64,000 bases of DNA from a virus, in the IMG/VR virus record IMGVR_UViG_3300021963_000081, positions 22,280-86,279 of that record; one strand, given 5' to 3'. A program made the translations under genes and the position numbers. A model generated the notes under the pieces. It was not told the DNA's origin. It saw nothing but the letters and a program-made list of their open reading frames with translations, and ran no database searches. Positions 25,886 through 35,139 of this stretch are shown here, piece by piece. Position 1 is the stretch's first letter; the number at the start of each line of letters is the position of its first letter.

Positions 25886-28675
25886 ATGGCAAATACAGTT
25901 AATGTAGGCATTACAACAACAGCCTGTACTTTCAATCAGTGGCGTATCACCGACAATCTCATGGCGAACGACGTCAACGAGATTGCTCGTGGCAATTTCG
26001 TGAAGGCGACTGGAAATGTTACCATTTCTAATGGATTCCTTCTTCTTGCAAACTCCTCTGGTGGCGTTATTCTAGATGTTCGTGATGATACGAACATCGA
26101 CGGAACACTTACCGTAAAAGATATCGAAGTTGATAACTCAACTGGTCACGTCTATGTTGATGCTGGCGATATCTGGTTCCGTCGTATGGGCTCGGCAGAT
26201 CGTTTCTGGAGCAACACGAACACAACATTCTTCTGTTCTAATGTTTCTGTAACAAACGCAGAAGTCGGAACTTTGAATGTAAACAATCAGATGGTGACGG
26301 TAAATACCTCCATCTTTAATGTTGCAAATACTAATCTTGCAGCAACGATGAACGTCCACCCAGCCAATGTTTGGGTATTTGGCGCAAACTTAACTATTCA
26401 GAATACTTCTTCTGGATCTTTAAATGTCTTTAATAGACTATTGCACGTTAACTCTGGTAATTCGTTCTTCGGAAATACTTCTGCGCTTGCAACATTCAAT
26501 GTCCATCCAGCAAATGTCAATTTCTTCGGCACGAATGTAACCGTATCGAATACAACTGCTGGATCACTAAACGTTGATAATCGTCTTGTGATGGTTACAA
26601 CGCCAAATATTTTCTTCTCAAATACTCACTCATCAGCCAGATTTAATGTAAATCCAAATACTTACTTCCATGGCGGTGAGGTAAATGTTGCAAATACTGC
26701 GCTTACTTCTACTGTAAACGTCCATACTGGTAATGTATTCTTCTTCAGCGGAAATGTTACAGTATCAAATACAACTGGTGGCTCTCTAAATGTCGACAAT
26801 AGACTTGTTATGGTGACAACACCTAACATCTATTTCTCGAATACACATTCTTCTGCTCGCTTCAATGTAAATCCAAACACCTTCTTTACTGGTGGCGAAG
26901 TCAACGTATCAAATACGGCATTGACTTCTACAATGAACGTTCACCCTGCAAATGTTTGGTTCTTTGGTGCAAATGTAACAGTATCAAACACCAGCGATGG
27001 TTCATTTAATGTTGATAATCGTTTGGTCAGAGTAACATCACCAAATGTGATCTATGCAAACACTCATGCTTCCGCAAGATTCAATGTATTCCCAAATACA
27101 TTCTTCCATGGTGGATTAGTAAACGTTGCAAACACTTCACAATTTGCTACCGTTAACATTACACCAAACACTTGGATTTTTGCAAACCTAAACGTTGGAT
27201 CAAACCTTGAAGTCACTGCAAACACTTTCTTGTATTCGAACCTAGCGGTATCTAAGAATACACTAATTTCTCAAAATGCAAACGTCGTTGGAACATTCAA
27301 TGTAACTTCTACTGCTGAAGTAACTGGAAACACTTCGCTCTATTCAAACCTCGCTGTATCTAAGAATACAACGATGTCGCAAAACGCGAATGTATCTGGT
27401 ACGATGAATGTTGGTTCAATACTAGCAGTCACTGGCAACACTGAACTTCTATCCAACCTTGCGGTTTCTAAGAATACGACGTTGAGCCAAAACGCTAATG
27501 TCCTAGGAACTCTCAATGTAACATCTTTCCTCGATGTTGGTGCAAATACAGCGATTGCTGGCAATTTAGCGGTATCACGGAACACCTCTACTGGTAACTT
27601 GAGTGTTACACAAAATGTCGCTGCTGGAAATATTGCTGCAGCAAATGCTGTTTTTACAAATAATCTAGCAGCAGGAAATCTTTCTGTTTCTGGTCTATCT
27701 AACTCTACTTGCGCAAACATTACTACGCTTTGGGTTCAAGACCTAACAGTACAGAATGCCATTGCTGCTCCTGCAACAACGACAGGTTCTGAATATAGAT
27801 TGCGCGTTAGCCAAGGTTCACGCCAAGATGGTTTCTTTGGCGTTGGACTTGGAACTACTGCAAATGGTAATGCATGGTTAAGATTTGATACTTCAGCTGG
27901 CAATGTTTGGCGTGCAACGGCAAATAGCACTGAAGGAACTTACTATACGATTATTACGCGCCAAAATGTATCTGATGATGTTGCAACAACTGATTCATCA
28001 AATGTTGCATCACTCACTGCAGTTAGAATCGCGAATGCAAATGCTCTTGCTGCGTTGGCTGCGGCAAACTCAGGAGCCAATTCTGTTTGGGTCTATGCTT
28101 ACGGTGGTTCTGTTCTTTCGAACGCAAATCTAAACTTCATCAATACTGCTTCTGTGAATGCATTTGCTGCTGCAAATGGTTCAACTCAAGCCAACGTATC
28201 GTTTGCAATGAACACTGCAAACATTGTGGCAATTGGTACTGGCGCAGCTGCTCTTACGATTTCGCCAAACACTACGATTTCTCAAAATCTAACTGTAAGC
28301 GGTAATCTAACTGTCACAGGAAATATTACTGGTACATTGAAGTCGACAAAAGACTCGCTCACAACTGCTACGGTTTCAGGTGCGACGACTGTTAACTTGA
28401 ATAACGGTAACTGGTTTAGATATACATTGACAGGAACTCCAACGTTTACATTCGCGAATGCTCCAGCCTCTGGAAATGCAATGACAGTAACGTTGTTAGT
28501 ATTGCAAAACGGAACAGGAGGATATACGCCAGCTTGGGGTAATACAATCTACTGGGCAGGTGGTCAAGTGCCTCCTGCATCTACTGGAGCGAATAAACTT
28601 GATATGTGGACATTCACAACAACAGATGGTGGAAGTACGTTTATCGGAACATTGGCTGTTAAAGACGCGAGATAA
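25886..28675 (+). CDS. Tail fibre-like protein with beta repeats
   Basis: A 929-residue protein. Residues 1-120 hold an attachment-like region. Then come about four copies of an 80-residue unit (FNVxPNTxFxGGEVNVxNT, VNVHPANVxFFGxNVTVSNT, SLNVDNRLVMVTTPNI; roughly 26280-27180), followed by shorter units (LAVSKNTTLSQNANVxGTLNV; 27180-27640), all suited to a trimeric beta-helix shaft. A VWVYAYGGSVLSNANLNF module (near 28090) and a C-terminal tip (about the last 120 residues, with GGYTPAWGNTIYWAGG and WTFTTTDGGSTFIGTL) are shared with the fibre at 42052. The receptor is unknown. Confidence 0.82.
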   Translation: MANTVNVGITTTACTFNQWRITDNLMANDVNEIARGNFVKATGNVTISNGFLLLANSSGGVILDVRDDTNIDGTLTVKDIEVDNSTGHVYVDAGDIWFRRMGSADRFWSNTNTTFFCSNVSVTNAEVGTLNVNNQMVTVNTSIFNVANTNLAATMNVHPANVWVFGANLTIQNTSSGSLNVFNRLLHVNSGNSFFGNTSALATFNVHPANVNFFGTNVTVSNTTAGSLNVDNRLVMVTTPNIFFSNTHSSARFNVNPNTYFHGGEVNVANTALTSTVNVHTGNVFFFSGNVTVSNTTGGSLNVDNRLVMVTTPNIYFSNTHSSARFNVNPNTFFTGGEVNVSNTALTSTMNVHPANVWFFGANVTVSNTSDGSFNVDNRLVRVTSPNVIYANTHASARFNVFPNTFFHGGLVNVANTSQFATVNITPNTWIFANLNVGSNLEVTANTFLYSNLAVSKNTLISQNANVVGTFNVTSTAEVTGNTSLYSNLAVSKNTTMSQNANVSGTMNVGSILAVTGNTELLSNLAVSKNTTLSQNANVLGTLNVTSFLDVGANTAIAGNLAVSRNTSTGNLSVTQNVAAGNIAAANAVFTNNLAAGNLSVSGLSNSTCANITTLWVQDLTVQNAIAAPATTTGSEYRLRVSQGSRQDGFFGVGLGTTANGNAWLRFDTSAGNVWRATANSTEGTYYTIITRQNVSDDVATTDSSNVASLTAVRIANANALAALAAANSGANSVWVYAYGGSVLSNANLNFINTASVNAFAAANGSTQANVSFAMNTANIVAIGTGAAALTISPNTTISQNLTVSGNLTVTGNITGTLKSTKDSLTTATVSGATTVNLNNGNWFRYTLTGTPTFTFANAPASGNAMTVTLLVLQNGTGGYTPAWGNTIYWAGGQVPPASTGANKLDMWTFTTTDGGSTFIGTLAVKDAR

Positions 28676-28680
28676 TCGCC

Positions 28681-30762
28681 ATGCCAAGACCGTTTGAATT
28701 AAATAAAACGTGGATAGTTGGACCATCTAGAGGCACAACCTCATTCAATGCACCAAGCAGCATCACCATTGATTATGGTCGTCATGTTGCTTCAGTCTCA
28801 GGTCGCGGTGGGTCAGGAAATGCGCCTGCAGCTGCCACTTGGGTGACGAATTATAATACCAATTATAACGTTGCATATCCAATTGCAAATCAACCAGCTG
28901 TTGCTTGGACCATCAATTATAGTAGCAATTATAATGTTGCGTATCCGATTGCGACTCAGCCAGAAGCAGCACGTCCAGGTACAGCATGGACAATTAACTA
29001 TAATGCTGCTGTGTATCCAATCGCTAATCAACCAGAAGCAGCTCGACCAGCAGCTGCTTGGACGATTAACTACACTTCAAATTATAATATTGCTTATCCA
29101 GAAGCAGGTCGCCCTGTCACTGCATGGGTAATTAATTATAATTCAAATTACAACGTTGCTTATCCAGAAGCAGCAAGACCTGTTACTGCTTGGACGATCA
29201 ATTACAACACTAACTACAATGTTGCTTATCCGATTGCGGCGCAACCAGAAGTTGCTAGACCATCAACTGCTTGGACCATCAATTATAATGTTGCATATCC
29301 AGAAGCCGCTAGACCAGTAACTGCTTGGACAATCAATTACAATGCTGCTGTGTATCCGATTGCAAATAGACCAGAGGCTGCTCGACCAGCAACAGCATGG
29401 ACAATTAACTATAACGTAGCATACCCAGAGGCAGGTCGACCACCAACAGCTTGGGTTATTAATTATAACACAAATTACAACGTTGCATATCCAGAAGCTG
29501 CTCGTCCTGTAAGTGCATGGACGATCAATTATAACACCAACTATAATGTCGCATATCCGATTGCGAACCAACCTGTTGCTGGTGTTGATTGGTTTAGAAC
29601 ATGGTCGGTTAATGGGTTTCCATATGTATTTTCTGTAGAACCAATTGAAGTTGGGAATTCGCAAAATGCACTCACTCCACTTCCTGCATATGGAAGTAGC
29701 CCTAATCTTCCAGGAAGCCCAGAAACCATCGGAAACTTTAATTTTATGCCTGATGGTCAATTTGGTGAGTTGAGTGCTCAATATTCTTTACTTGGCACAA
29801 ATTACAATACCAACTATAACGTAGCATATCCAGTGGCTACCAGACCAGAAGCTGCTCGACCAGCAACTGCTTGGACGATTAACTATAATACTGCTGTGTA
29901 TCCGATTGCAACTAGACCAGAAGCCAACCGCCCAGTTACTGCATGGACGATCACTTATAACACAGTAAGACCAGAAGCAACTCGTCCTGCAACTGCTTGG
30001 ACTATCAATTACAATACCAACTATAATGTTGCCTATCCAGAAGCAACTAGACCAGCGACTGCTTGGACTATTAACTATAACGTAGTATATCCAGAAGCAA
30101 CTCGACCAGCGACTGCTTGGACAATTAACTACAATACCAATTACAACGTCGCATACCCAATCGCAACACAACCAGAAGCTGCGCGTCCAGCCACTGCTTG
30201 GACTATCAACTACAATACAGTATATCCAATCGCAACACAACCAGAGGCGGCTCGTCCAGGAACTGCGTGGACAATTACTTACAATGCTGCTGTATATCCA
30301 ATTGCCAATCAACCAGAAGCAACAAGACCAGTGACTGCCTGGACGATCAATTATAACACGAATTATAATGTGGCATACCCAGAAGCTGCTCGCCCAGCGA
30401 CTGCTTGGACCATTAATTACAATACAAACTATAATGTTGCATATCCGATCGCCAATCAACCAGAAGCGGCTCGACCAGCGACAGTATACAACACCAATTA
30501 TAATATCGCATATCCAATTGCCAGTCAGCCGATCGCCAATCAACCGATCACATCTTATGCACCAGGAAATGTGGGAACACCAACTAATGTTCTTGGCGTT
30601 TACTTCCCAGGTGGTCCAATAGATCTTTCAGGATTTGGTGGTCCTTCAGGAACTGCTCCTTATGTTCCGTCAACTGAAGTAGTCTACTGGAGTTTCCCAG
30701 ACTTCCAAAATCATCCAGTTAGTGTTCCTCCAGGTGGGTCAATCGACGTTAACATTGAATAA
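28681..30762 (+). CDS. Tyr/Asn/Pro repeat protein A (putative adhesin or fibre tip)
   Basis: A 693-residue protein. The N-terminal domain (MPRPFELNKTWIVGPSRGTT, then YGRHVASVSGRGGSGNAP) and the C-terminal domain (GTPTNVLGVYFPGGPIDLSG ... NHPVSVPPGGSIDVNIE) are shared with the protein at 30822. Between them are about twenty copies of a unit of roughly 22-27 residues: TAWTINYNTNYNVAYPIANQ followed by PEAARP. A non-repetitive insert (about residues 300-375, near 29575-29800) divides the repeats. Composition is dominated by Asn, Tyr, Ala, Pro and Thr; there are no Cys residues in the repeats. It follows the fibre gene after 5 bases. The display of a central insert on a repeat scaffold suggests an adhesin, which is inference. 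Confidence 0.75.
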   Translation: MPRPFELNKTWIVGPSRGTTSFNAPSSITIDYGRHVASVSGRGGSGNAPAAATWVTNYNTNYNVAYPIANQPAVAWTINYSSNYNVAYPIATQPEAARPGTAWTINYNAAVYPIANQPEAARPAAAWTINYTSNYNIAYPEAGRPVTAWVINYNSNYNVAYPEAARPVTAWTINYNTNYNVAYPIAAQPEVARPSTAWTINYNVAYPEAARPVTAWTINYNAAVYPIANRPEAARPATAWTINYNVAYPEAGRPPTAWVINYNTNYNVAYPEAARPVSAWTINYNTNYNVAYPIANQPVAGVDWFRTWSVNGFPYVFSVEPIEVGNSQNALTPLPAYGSSPNLPGSPETIGNFNFMPDGQFGELSAQYSLLGTNYNTNYNVAYPVATRPEAARPATAWTINYNTAVYPIATRPEANRPVTAWTITYNTVRPEATRPATAWTINYNTNYNVAYPEATRPATAWTINYNVVYPEATRPATAWTINYNTNYNVAYPIATQPEAARPATAWTINYNTVYPIATQPEAARPGTAWTITYNAAVYPIANQPEATRPVTAWTINYNTNYNVAYPEAARPATAWTINYNTNYNVAYPIANQPEAARPATVYNTNYNIAYPIASQPIANQPITSYAPGNVGTPTNVLGVYFPGGPIDLSGFGGPSGTAPYVPSTEVVYWSFPDFQNHPVSVPPGGSIDVNIE
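28830..30540 (+). repeat. NYN-AYP-ARP peptide repeats of protein A
   Basis: Tandem coding repeats, mostly 66-81 bases, encoding [T/A]AWTINYN(TNYN)VAYP(IANQP)EAARP with optional deletions of the TNYN or IANQP parts. Synonymous variation is high between copies, so the protein sequence is kept more strictly than the DNA. The array is split by a unique insert near 29575-29800. Confidence 0.85.
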
Positions 30763-30770
30763 TAGAAACG

Positions 30771-30778
30771 AATAAATA
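30771..30778 (+). promoter_or_regulatory. Late promoter before repeat protein B
   Basis: AATAAATA in the 59-base gap, 43 bases before the ATG at 30822. It matches the boxes before the tube gene (54553) and the fibre at 42052. Confidence 0.6.
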
Positions 30779-30821
30779 AGTACAATGCCTTTGGGTATTG
30801 GTGCCCATTTCTGGAAAAATA

Positions 30822-32987
30822 ATGCCAAAAAGTTCCGATTTAAGTAAAAGCTGGCTGGGCGGAAGTTCTCGTGGAACACAAACGTTTAATGCGCCTTCGT
30901 CTCTAACGATTCCATACGGTCGTTACATTGGTAACGTCACAGGTCGTGGTGGATCTGGCAATGCACCAACAGCTTCTGCGTGGACGATCAACTATAATAC
31001 AAATTATAACGTAGCATATCCGATTGCGAATCAACCAGAGGCAGCGAGACCACCAACTGCTTGGACGATTAATTATAATACTAACTATAATGTTGCATAC
31101 CCAGAAGCTGCACGTCCAGTAACTGCTTGGACGATCAATTACAATACGAATTACAACGTCGCTTATCCATTAGCGAATCAGCCAGAAGCCGCTAGACCAG
31201 CGACTGCTTGGACAATTAATTATAATACTAACTATAACGTTGCTTACCCAATCGCCAATAGACCAGAAGCGGCTAGACCAGCAACAACATGGTCAGTGAA
31301 CTACAACGTTGCTTATCCGATTGCGACACAACCAGAAGCGACTCGACCTGTAACCGCATATACTTCTAACTACAACGTTGCATATCCAATTGCTAACCAG
31401 CCAGCAAATGCTTGGACGATTAATTATAATACTAACTACAACGTTGCATATCCAATTGCTAACCAGCCAGCAAATGCTTGGACGATTAATTATAATACTA
31501 ACTACAACGTTGCATATCCAATAGCAAATAGACCAGAAGCTGCACGACCAGCAACAGCGTGGGTGATCAATTACAACACAAACTACAACGTTGCATATCC
31601 AATTGCGAATAGACCAGAAGCCGCAAGACCAGTGACTGCTTGGTCAACTAACTACAACGTCGCATATCCAGTTGCGAATCAGCCAGAAGCCGCAAGACCT
31701 GTGACTGCATATTCAACGAATTATAATGTCGCGTATCCAGTGGCTAATCAGCCGATTGCCAATCAGCCAGTTGCCAACTATAATCCACCGAACGCTTATT
31801 TCTCCAATTACGTGGTGAACGCTACCGTATACGGTCCGTACGGTTACAACACGTTTTATGATTATGGATACTATGGTCCTGGATGTCCATCAGCGACATA
31901 CGAAACGTATTATGATCCTTATTTTAATTATTATATAACAGTATACACAACTTTTCCATGCACTGGTTCAGGAAATAGCGCAAATTATAACACAAACTAT
32001 AACACCAACTACAACGTTGCATACCCGATTGCCAATCAACCAGCCAATGCATGGGTGATCAATTACAATACTAATTACAACGTTGCATATCCAATCTCGA
32101 CGCAGCCAGCCAATGCTTGGGTAATTAATTATAACACCAACTATAACGTTGCGTATCCGATTGCCAATCAGCCAGAAGCAGCAAGACCTGTTACTGCATG
32201 GGTAATTAATTACAATACCAATTATAATGTCGCGTACCCAATTGCGACCCAACCAGAAGCTGCTCGTCCCGTTACAGCATGGTCAACAAATTATAACGTT
32301 GCGTACCCAATCGCCAATAGACCAGAAGCAGCTCGACCAGTCACTGCTTGGTCAACTAACTACAACGTTGCTTATCCGCTCGCAAATCAACCAGCGACTG
32401 CATGGACTATCAACTATAATACAAATTATAACGTAGCATACCCAGAAGCAAATCGTCCTGTTAATGCTTGGACAATTAACTACAATACCAATTACAACGT
32501 CGCTTATCCATTAGCGAATCAGCCAGAAGCCGCTAGACCTGCTACCGCATGGACCATCAATTATAATTCAAACTATAACGTGGCGTACCCAATCGCAACA
32601 CAACCAGAAGCAGCAAGACCTGCTACCACTTGGACTATCAACTACAATACAGTATATCCAATCGCCACGCAGCCAGAAGCTGCCAGACCACCAACTGCTT
32701 GGACCATCAATTATAACACCAATTACAACGTTGCTTACCCAATTGCCAATCAACCAGAAGCAGCAAGACCAGTGACAACATATTCTCCAGGAAACACTGG
32801 ATCGCCAACCAATGTTCTTGGTGTCACTTTCCCAGGTGGACCAATTGATCTCTCAGGCTTTGCTGGTCCTCCAGGAACTGCTCCTACTGTTGGTCCAACA
32901 CAAGTAAGTTATTACAGTTATCCTGACGGCGCAAATTATCCTGTTTCTGTTCCTCCAGGTGGACAAATAGTTGTAACACTCGCATAA
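30822..32987 (+). CDS. Tyr/Asn/Pro repeat protein B, paralogue of the preceding gene
   Basis: A 721-residue protein from the ATG giving MPKSSDLSKSWLGGSSRG, chosen because it aligns with the start of protein A (the frame is open 24 bases further upstream). It has the same N-domain (SLTIPYGRYIGNVTGRGG), the same repeats, and the same C-domain (GGPIDLSGFAGPPGTAP ... YPVSVPPGGQIVVTLA). The central insert differs completely: here it is Tyr-rich with two Cys (NYVVNATVYGPYGYNTF, then GPGCPSATYETYYDPYF and TFPCTGSG; about 31780-31980). The two genes therefore look like a duplicated scaffold with exchanged inserts. The CATAAATA box of the next operon overlaps its stop codon. Confidence 0.75.
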   Translation: MPKSSDLSKSWLGGSSRGTQTFNAPSSLTIPYGRYIGNVTGRGGSGNAPTASAWTINYNTNYNVAYPIANQPEAARPPTAWTINYNTNYNVAYPEAARPVTAWTINYNTNYNVAYPLANQPEAARPATAWTINYNTNYNVAYPIANRPEAARPATTWSVNYNVAYPIATQPEATRPVTAYTSNYNVAYPIANQPANAWTINYNTNYNVAYPIANQPANAWTINYNTNYNVAYPIANRPEAARPATAWVINYNTNYNVAYPIANRPEAARPVTAWSTNYNVAYPVANQPEAARPVTAYSTNYNVAYPVANQPIANQPVANYNPPNAYFSNYVVNATVYGPYGYNTFYDYGYYGPGCPSATYETYYDPYFNYYITVYTTFPCTGSGNSANYNTNYNTNYNVAYPIANQPANAWVINYNTNYNVAYPISTQPANAWVINYNTNYNVAYPIANQPEAARPVTAWVINYNTNYNVAYPIATQPEAARPVTAWSTNYNVAYPIANRPEAARPVTAWSTNYNVAYPLANQPATAWTINYNTNYNVAYPEANRPVNAWTINYNTNYNVAYPLANQPEAARPATAWTINYNSNYNVAYPIATQPEAARPATTWTINYNTVYPIATQPEAARPPTAWTINYNTNYNVAYPIANQPEAARPVTTYSPGNTGSPTNVLGVTFPGGPIDLSGFAGPPGTAPTVGPTQVSYYSYPDGANYPVSVPPGGQIVVTLA
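31381..31512 (+). repeat. Exact 66-base tandem duplication in repeat protein B
   Basis: Two identical 66-base copies (31381-31446 and 31447-31512), in frame, 22 codons each, encoding a YPIANQPANAWTINYNTNYN-type unit. Perfect identity at synonymous sites shows a very recent duplication by slippage or recombination, unlike the diverged neighbouring copies. Confidence 0.9.
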
Positions 32988-32990
32988 ATA
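32983..32990 (+). promoter_or_regulatory. Late promoter of the first modification cassette
   Basis: CATAAATA overlapping the stop codon of repeat protein B, 48 bases before the oxygenase ATG. It gives the oxygenase-glycosyltransferase run its own late transcription start. Confidence 0.6.
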
Positions 32991-33037
32991 GTTTATAATA
33001 TAATTTTGTTTTCGCAATAACATTTGAGGTGGTCATT

Positions 33038-33640
33038 ATGCCGTATCCTATTCCTCAGTATAACAAAATGCTGAATGAGTTCTGTGTTGCCAATGGAGCA
33101 TTCACAGAAGAAGAAGTTGATAAAATTGTTGATTTAGAAGATTTGCAAAAGTTTCAGCGCGGAGGAATTGGCGGAACTGGCGGTCCTGGGTCGGTCGACA
33201 AAAAAGTCCGCGACAGTGATGTGCAGTGGATAATGCACGACCAACATTCAGATTGGTTATTCCAAAAATTTGCTTATCTGACCTCAATGGTCAATTACGA
33301 TCACTTCATGTATAATATTGACGGTTTTGATAATTTTCAATACACTGTTTATCGCGCAAAAACAAAACAACATTATGATTGGCATATGGATGCTGGTGGA
33401 CCATGGACACCGTATGTCAGAAAACTCAGTGCAGTAATTATTCTTTCAGATCCAGATGATTATGAAGGTGGAGAATTCCAGTGTGTTCTTAATGGTCAAG
33501 TAGAAAATCTAATGACAGTTAAGCCACCTCGTGGTGACGCAATCTTTTTCCCAGCTTGGATGCCCCATAGAGTAACACCAGTAACAAAAGGTGTTCGCAA
33601 ATCATTGGTCTCTTGGGTGATGGGTAAAAGAGAAAAATAA
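33038..33640 (+). CDS. 2OG-Fe(II) oxygenase (prolyl-4-hydroxylase/PKHD fold)
   Basis: A 200-residue protein from the ATG preceded by GAGGTGG (a GTG at 33029 lies within that ribosome site and is less likely). The double-stranded beta-helix iron site is complete: H116-x-D118 in QHYDWHMDAGG, H177 in FFPAWMPHRVTPV, and R187 for the 2-oxoglutarate carboxylate (KGVRKSLVSW). LSAVIILSDPDDYEGGEF is the usual strand between them. Family members hydroxylate protein side chains or small molecules using O2 and 2OG. It lies between Pro-rich virion proteins and a GlcNAc-transferase-like gene, which suggests a virion-protein substrate, but no substrate is shown by the sequence. Confidence 0.88.
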   Translation: MPYPIPQYNKMLNEFCVANGAFTEEEVDKIVDLEDLQKFQRGGIGGTGGPGSVDKKVRDSDVQWIMHDQHSDWLFQKFAYLTSMVNYDHFMYNIDGFDNFQYTVYRAKTKQHYDWHMDAGGPWTPYVRKLSAVIILSDPDDYEGGEFQCVLNGQVENLMTVKPPRGDAIFFPAWMPHRVTPVTKGVRKSLVSWVMGKREK

Positions 33641-33652
33641 TTGGTTATTAAT

Positions 33653-34396
33653 ATGAATTTTAAAAAATTGGTGAAGTTCTGGGGTAATGATATCATTGAG
33701 TTTTATACAACACCAGATTTAATTGAGGTCATTCCTGAACCGAGATCAGCAGTCAAAAATCTTCCAGAATGGTTTAAAGATTTAAGTCCTGCTTATGGGG
33801 CTGCAGATAATCAAAGAGATCAATTTGGCAATAAAAATATGACGGCAAAAAAGTGTTTGCCAATGCTAGATGCAATGTCTCTTGGATACACAATTCCCCT
33901 TGCAGCAGACCTTCATATCATGAGCAACCACGATAATACTCAAATACATGTAACCAATCCTCCAGGATTAAAAGTTTGCGAGTTTCATGATGCAATGCAA
34001 CTTGGTGGAAATAATAAACTCGGATTTAAACATGGAAACGCATTAAAATTTATAAATTATTGGCATATAAAGACAGCACCAGGTTGGTCTATTCTATTCA
34101 CACCTCCATTCAATCATTTTGCACAACCATTTACTTGTTTAAGTGGATTTGTTGACACTGACGTTTATAGCAACGTTGTGAATTTTCCTGCTGTATTGAA
34201 CATCTATGATGCAGATATACATATACCTGCAGGCACTCCTATGGTCACAGCAATACCTGTAAAAAGAAATTCTTTTCCGAAAAAACCGCCTATTCGTAAG
34301 ATGACGAAAAAAGAAGCCATGGAATTGCAAAAATTGCGAAGACGACAAGATACTAGAACTCATCACTATACCTATGAGTTGAGAAAGAGGGATTAA
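33653..34396 (+). CDS. Conserved phage protein of unknown function, paralogue 1
   Basis: A 247-residue protein from the ATG giving MNFKKLVKFWGNDIIEFY. Recognisable blocks are AVKNLPEWFKDLSP, TAKKCLPMLDAMSLGYTIPL, KTAPGWSILFTPPFNH and IHIPAGTPMVTAIPVKR, followed by a Lys/Arg-rich tail. This layout recurs in marine phage proteins (I recall a DUF6065-type label but cannot confirm it). The fold may be a cupin-like or double beta barrel with a substrate pocket; no metal triad is clear. The next gene shows the same order of blocks (CPGM, GYIIPAWSNIHIK, INSNKNVSCLLLP, IKAGDPLLHVIPF), so the two are diverged paralogues or partners. Confidence 0.7.
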   Translation: MNFKKLVKFWGNDIIEFYTTPDLIEVIPEPRSAVKNLPEWFKDLSPAYGAADNQRDQFGNKNMTAKKCLPMLDAMSLGYTIPLAADLHIMSNHDNTQIHVTNPPGLKVCEFHDAMQLGGNNKLGFKHGNALKFINYWHIKTAPGWSILFTPPFNHFAQPFTCLSGFVDTDVYSNVVNFPAVLNIYDADIHIPAGTPMVTAIPVKRNSFPKKPPIRKMTKKEAMELQKLRRRQDTRTHHYTYELRKRD

Positions 34397-34398
34397 TC

Positions 34399-35139
34399 AT
34401 GTTTAATTGGTTTAAGAAAGATGATATTGATTTTAAATTTCTTGATGTTGCAGAAGGAATTGTATATCCACATTATCCACCAGTATTAGCAAAAGATATC
34501 AAGCCTCTTAAAGAATTTCAAGAAAACAAATATGGAGAATATAAATTTCCTGGTTGTCCAGGAATGCATGATTATGCTCGTTTAGGTTATATTATTCCTG
34601 CATGGAGCAATATTCATATCAAAGCAAACAAAGCTGGATTTATGGGAGTTGTAGGTTCTGTTGGTGAAGACAATCAAAAAAGGGGCACACAACTAAAACA
34701 ACCCCAAAATATGGATACTGCTATTACAGATGGTCTTTTTGAAATCAATGGTGGAGTTAAATATAGTGTCTTAAATTTTCCTGGTCCATGGAAAATTAAT
34801 TCTAATAAAAACGTCTCTTGTTTGTTGCTCCCTGCATACTTCCATAGCAATTTTCTAGACGATTTATATGTGTATCCAGGAATAGTAGACTATAAAGGAT
34901 TTGGTACAGTAAATTTCATTTGCGCCCCAAAACGTCCATGTGAAATAGAAATTAAGGCTGGTGACCCTCTTTTGCATGTCATTCCATTTATAACAAATAA
35001 AGACATTGTTGCTTCTTATGGTCCTGCGACAAGAGAAGAAAATGATTACAATAAGATATTAAAGTGGTTTCATGAAAAGAATTTCTACAGAAAGTATTAC
35101 ATGATCCGTAAAAAATTTAAACTGGTAAAAGATGTATGA
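34399..35139 (+). CDS. Conserved phage protein of unknown function, paralogue 2
   Basis: A 246-residue protein starting two bases after the previous stop. It shares with that protein the sequence of blocks: a CPGMHDYARLGYIIPAWSNI segment, a central PGPWKI region followed by a hydrophobic strand, and IEIKAGDPLLHVIPFI, then a basic helical tail. It may act with its neighbour as a heteromer. Its stop overlaps the glycosyltransferase start (GATGTATGA context), so it is part of the same operon. No catalytic motif is recognised. Confidence 0.7.
   Translation: MFNWFKKDDIDFKFLDVAEGIVYPHYPPVLAKDIKPLKEFQENKYGEYKFPGCPGMHDYARLGYIIPAWSNIHIKANKAGFMGVVGSVGEDNQKRGTQLKQPQNMDTAITDGLFEINGGVKYSVLNFPGPWKINSNKNVSCLLLPAYFHSNFLDDLYVYPGIVDYKGFGTVNFICAPKRPCEIEIKAGDPLLHVIPFITNKDIVASYGPATREENDYNKILKWFHEKNFYRKYYMIRKKFKLVKDV

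Noticed and set aside
30798-30822. Earlier ATG start for repeat protein B
   Set aside because: The paralogue aligns from the ATG at 30822, and the upstream eight codons overlap the leader after the late box.
28813-32753. Long minus-strand frames over the Tyr/Asn/Pro repeats, rich in Ile/Cys/Trp/Ser
   Set aside because: They are mirror images of the coding repeats; the plus frames have proper ends and domain structure.
28830-32780. Regular repeats of 60-80 bases that could suggest a CRISPR array
   Set aside because: Repeats and spacers are both coding, in frame and unequal in length, with silent-site divergence; no cas genes are present.
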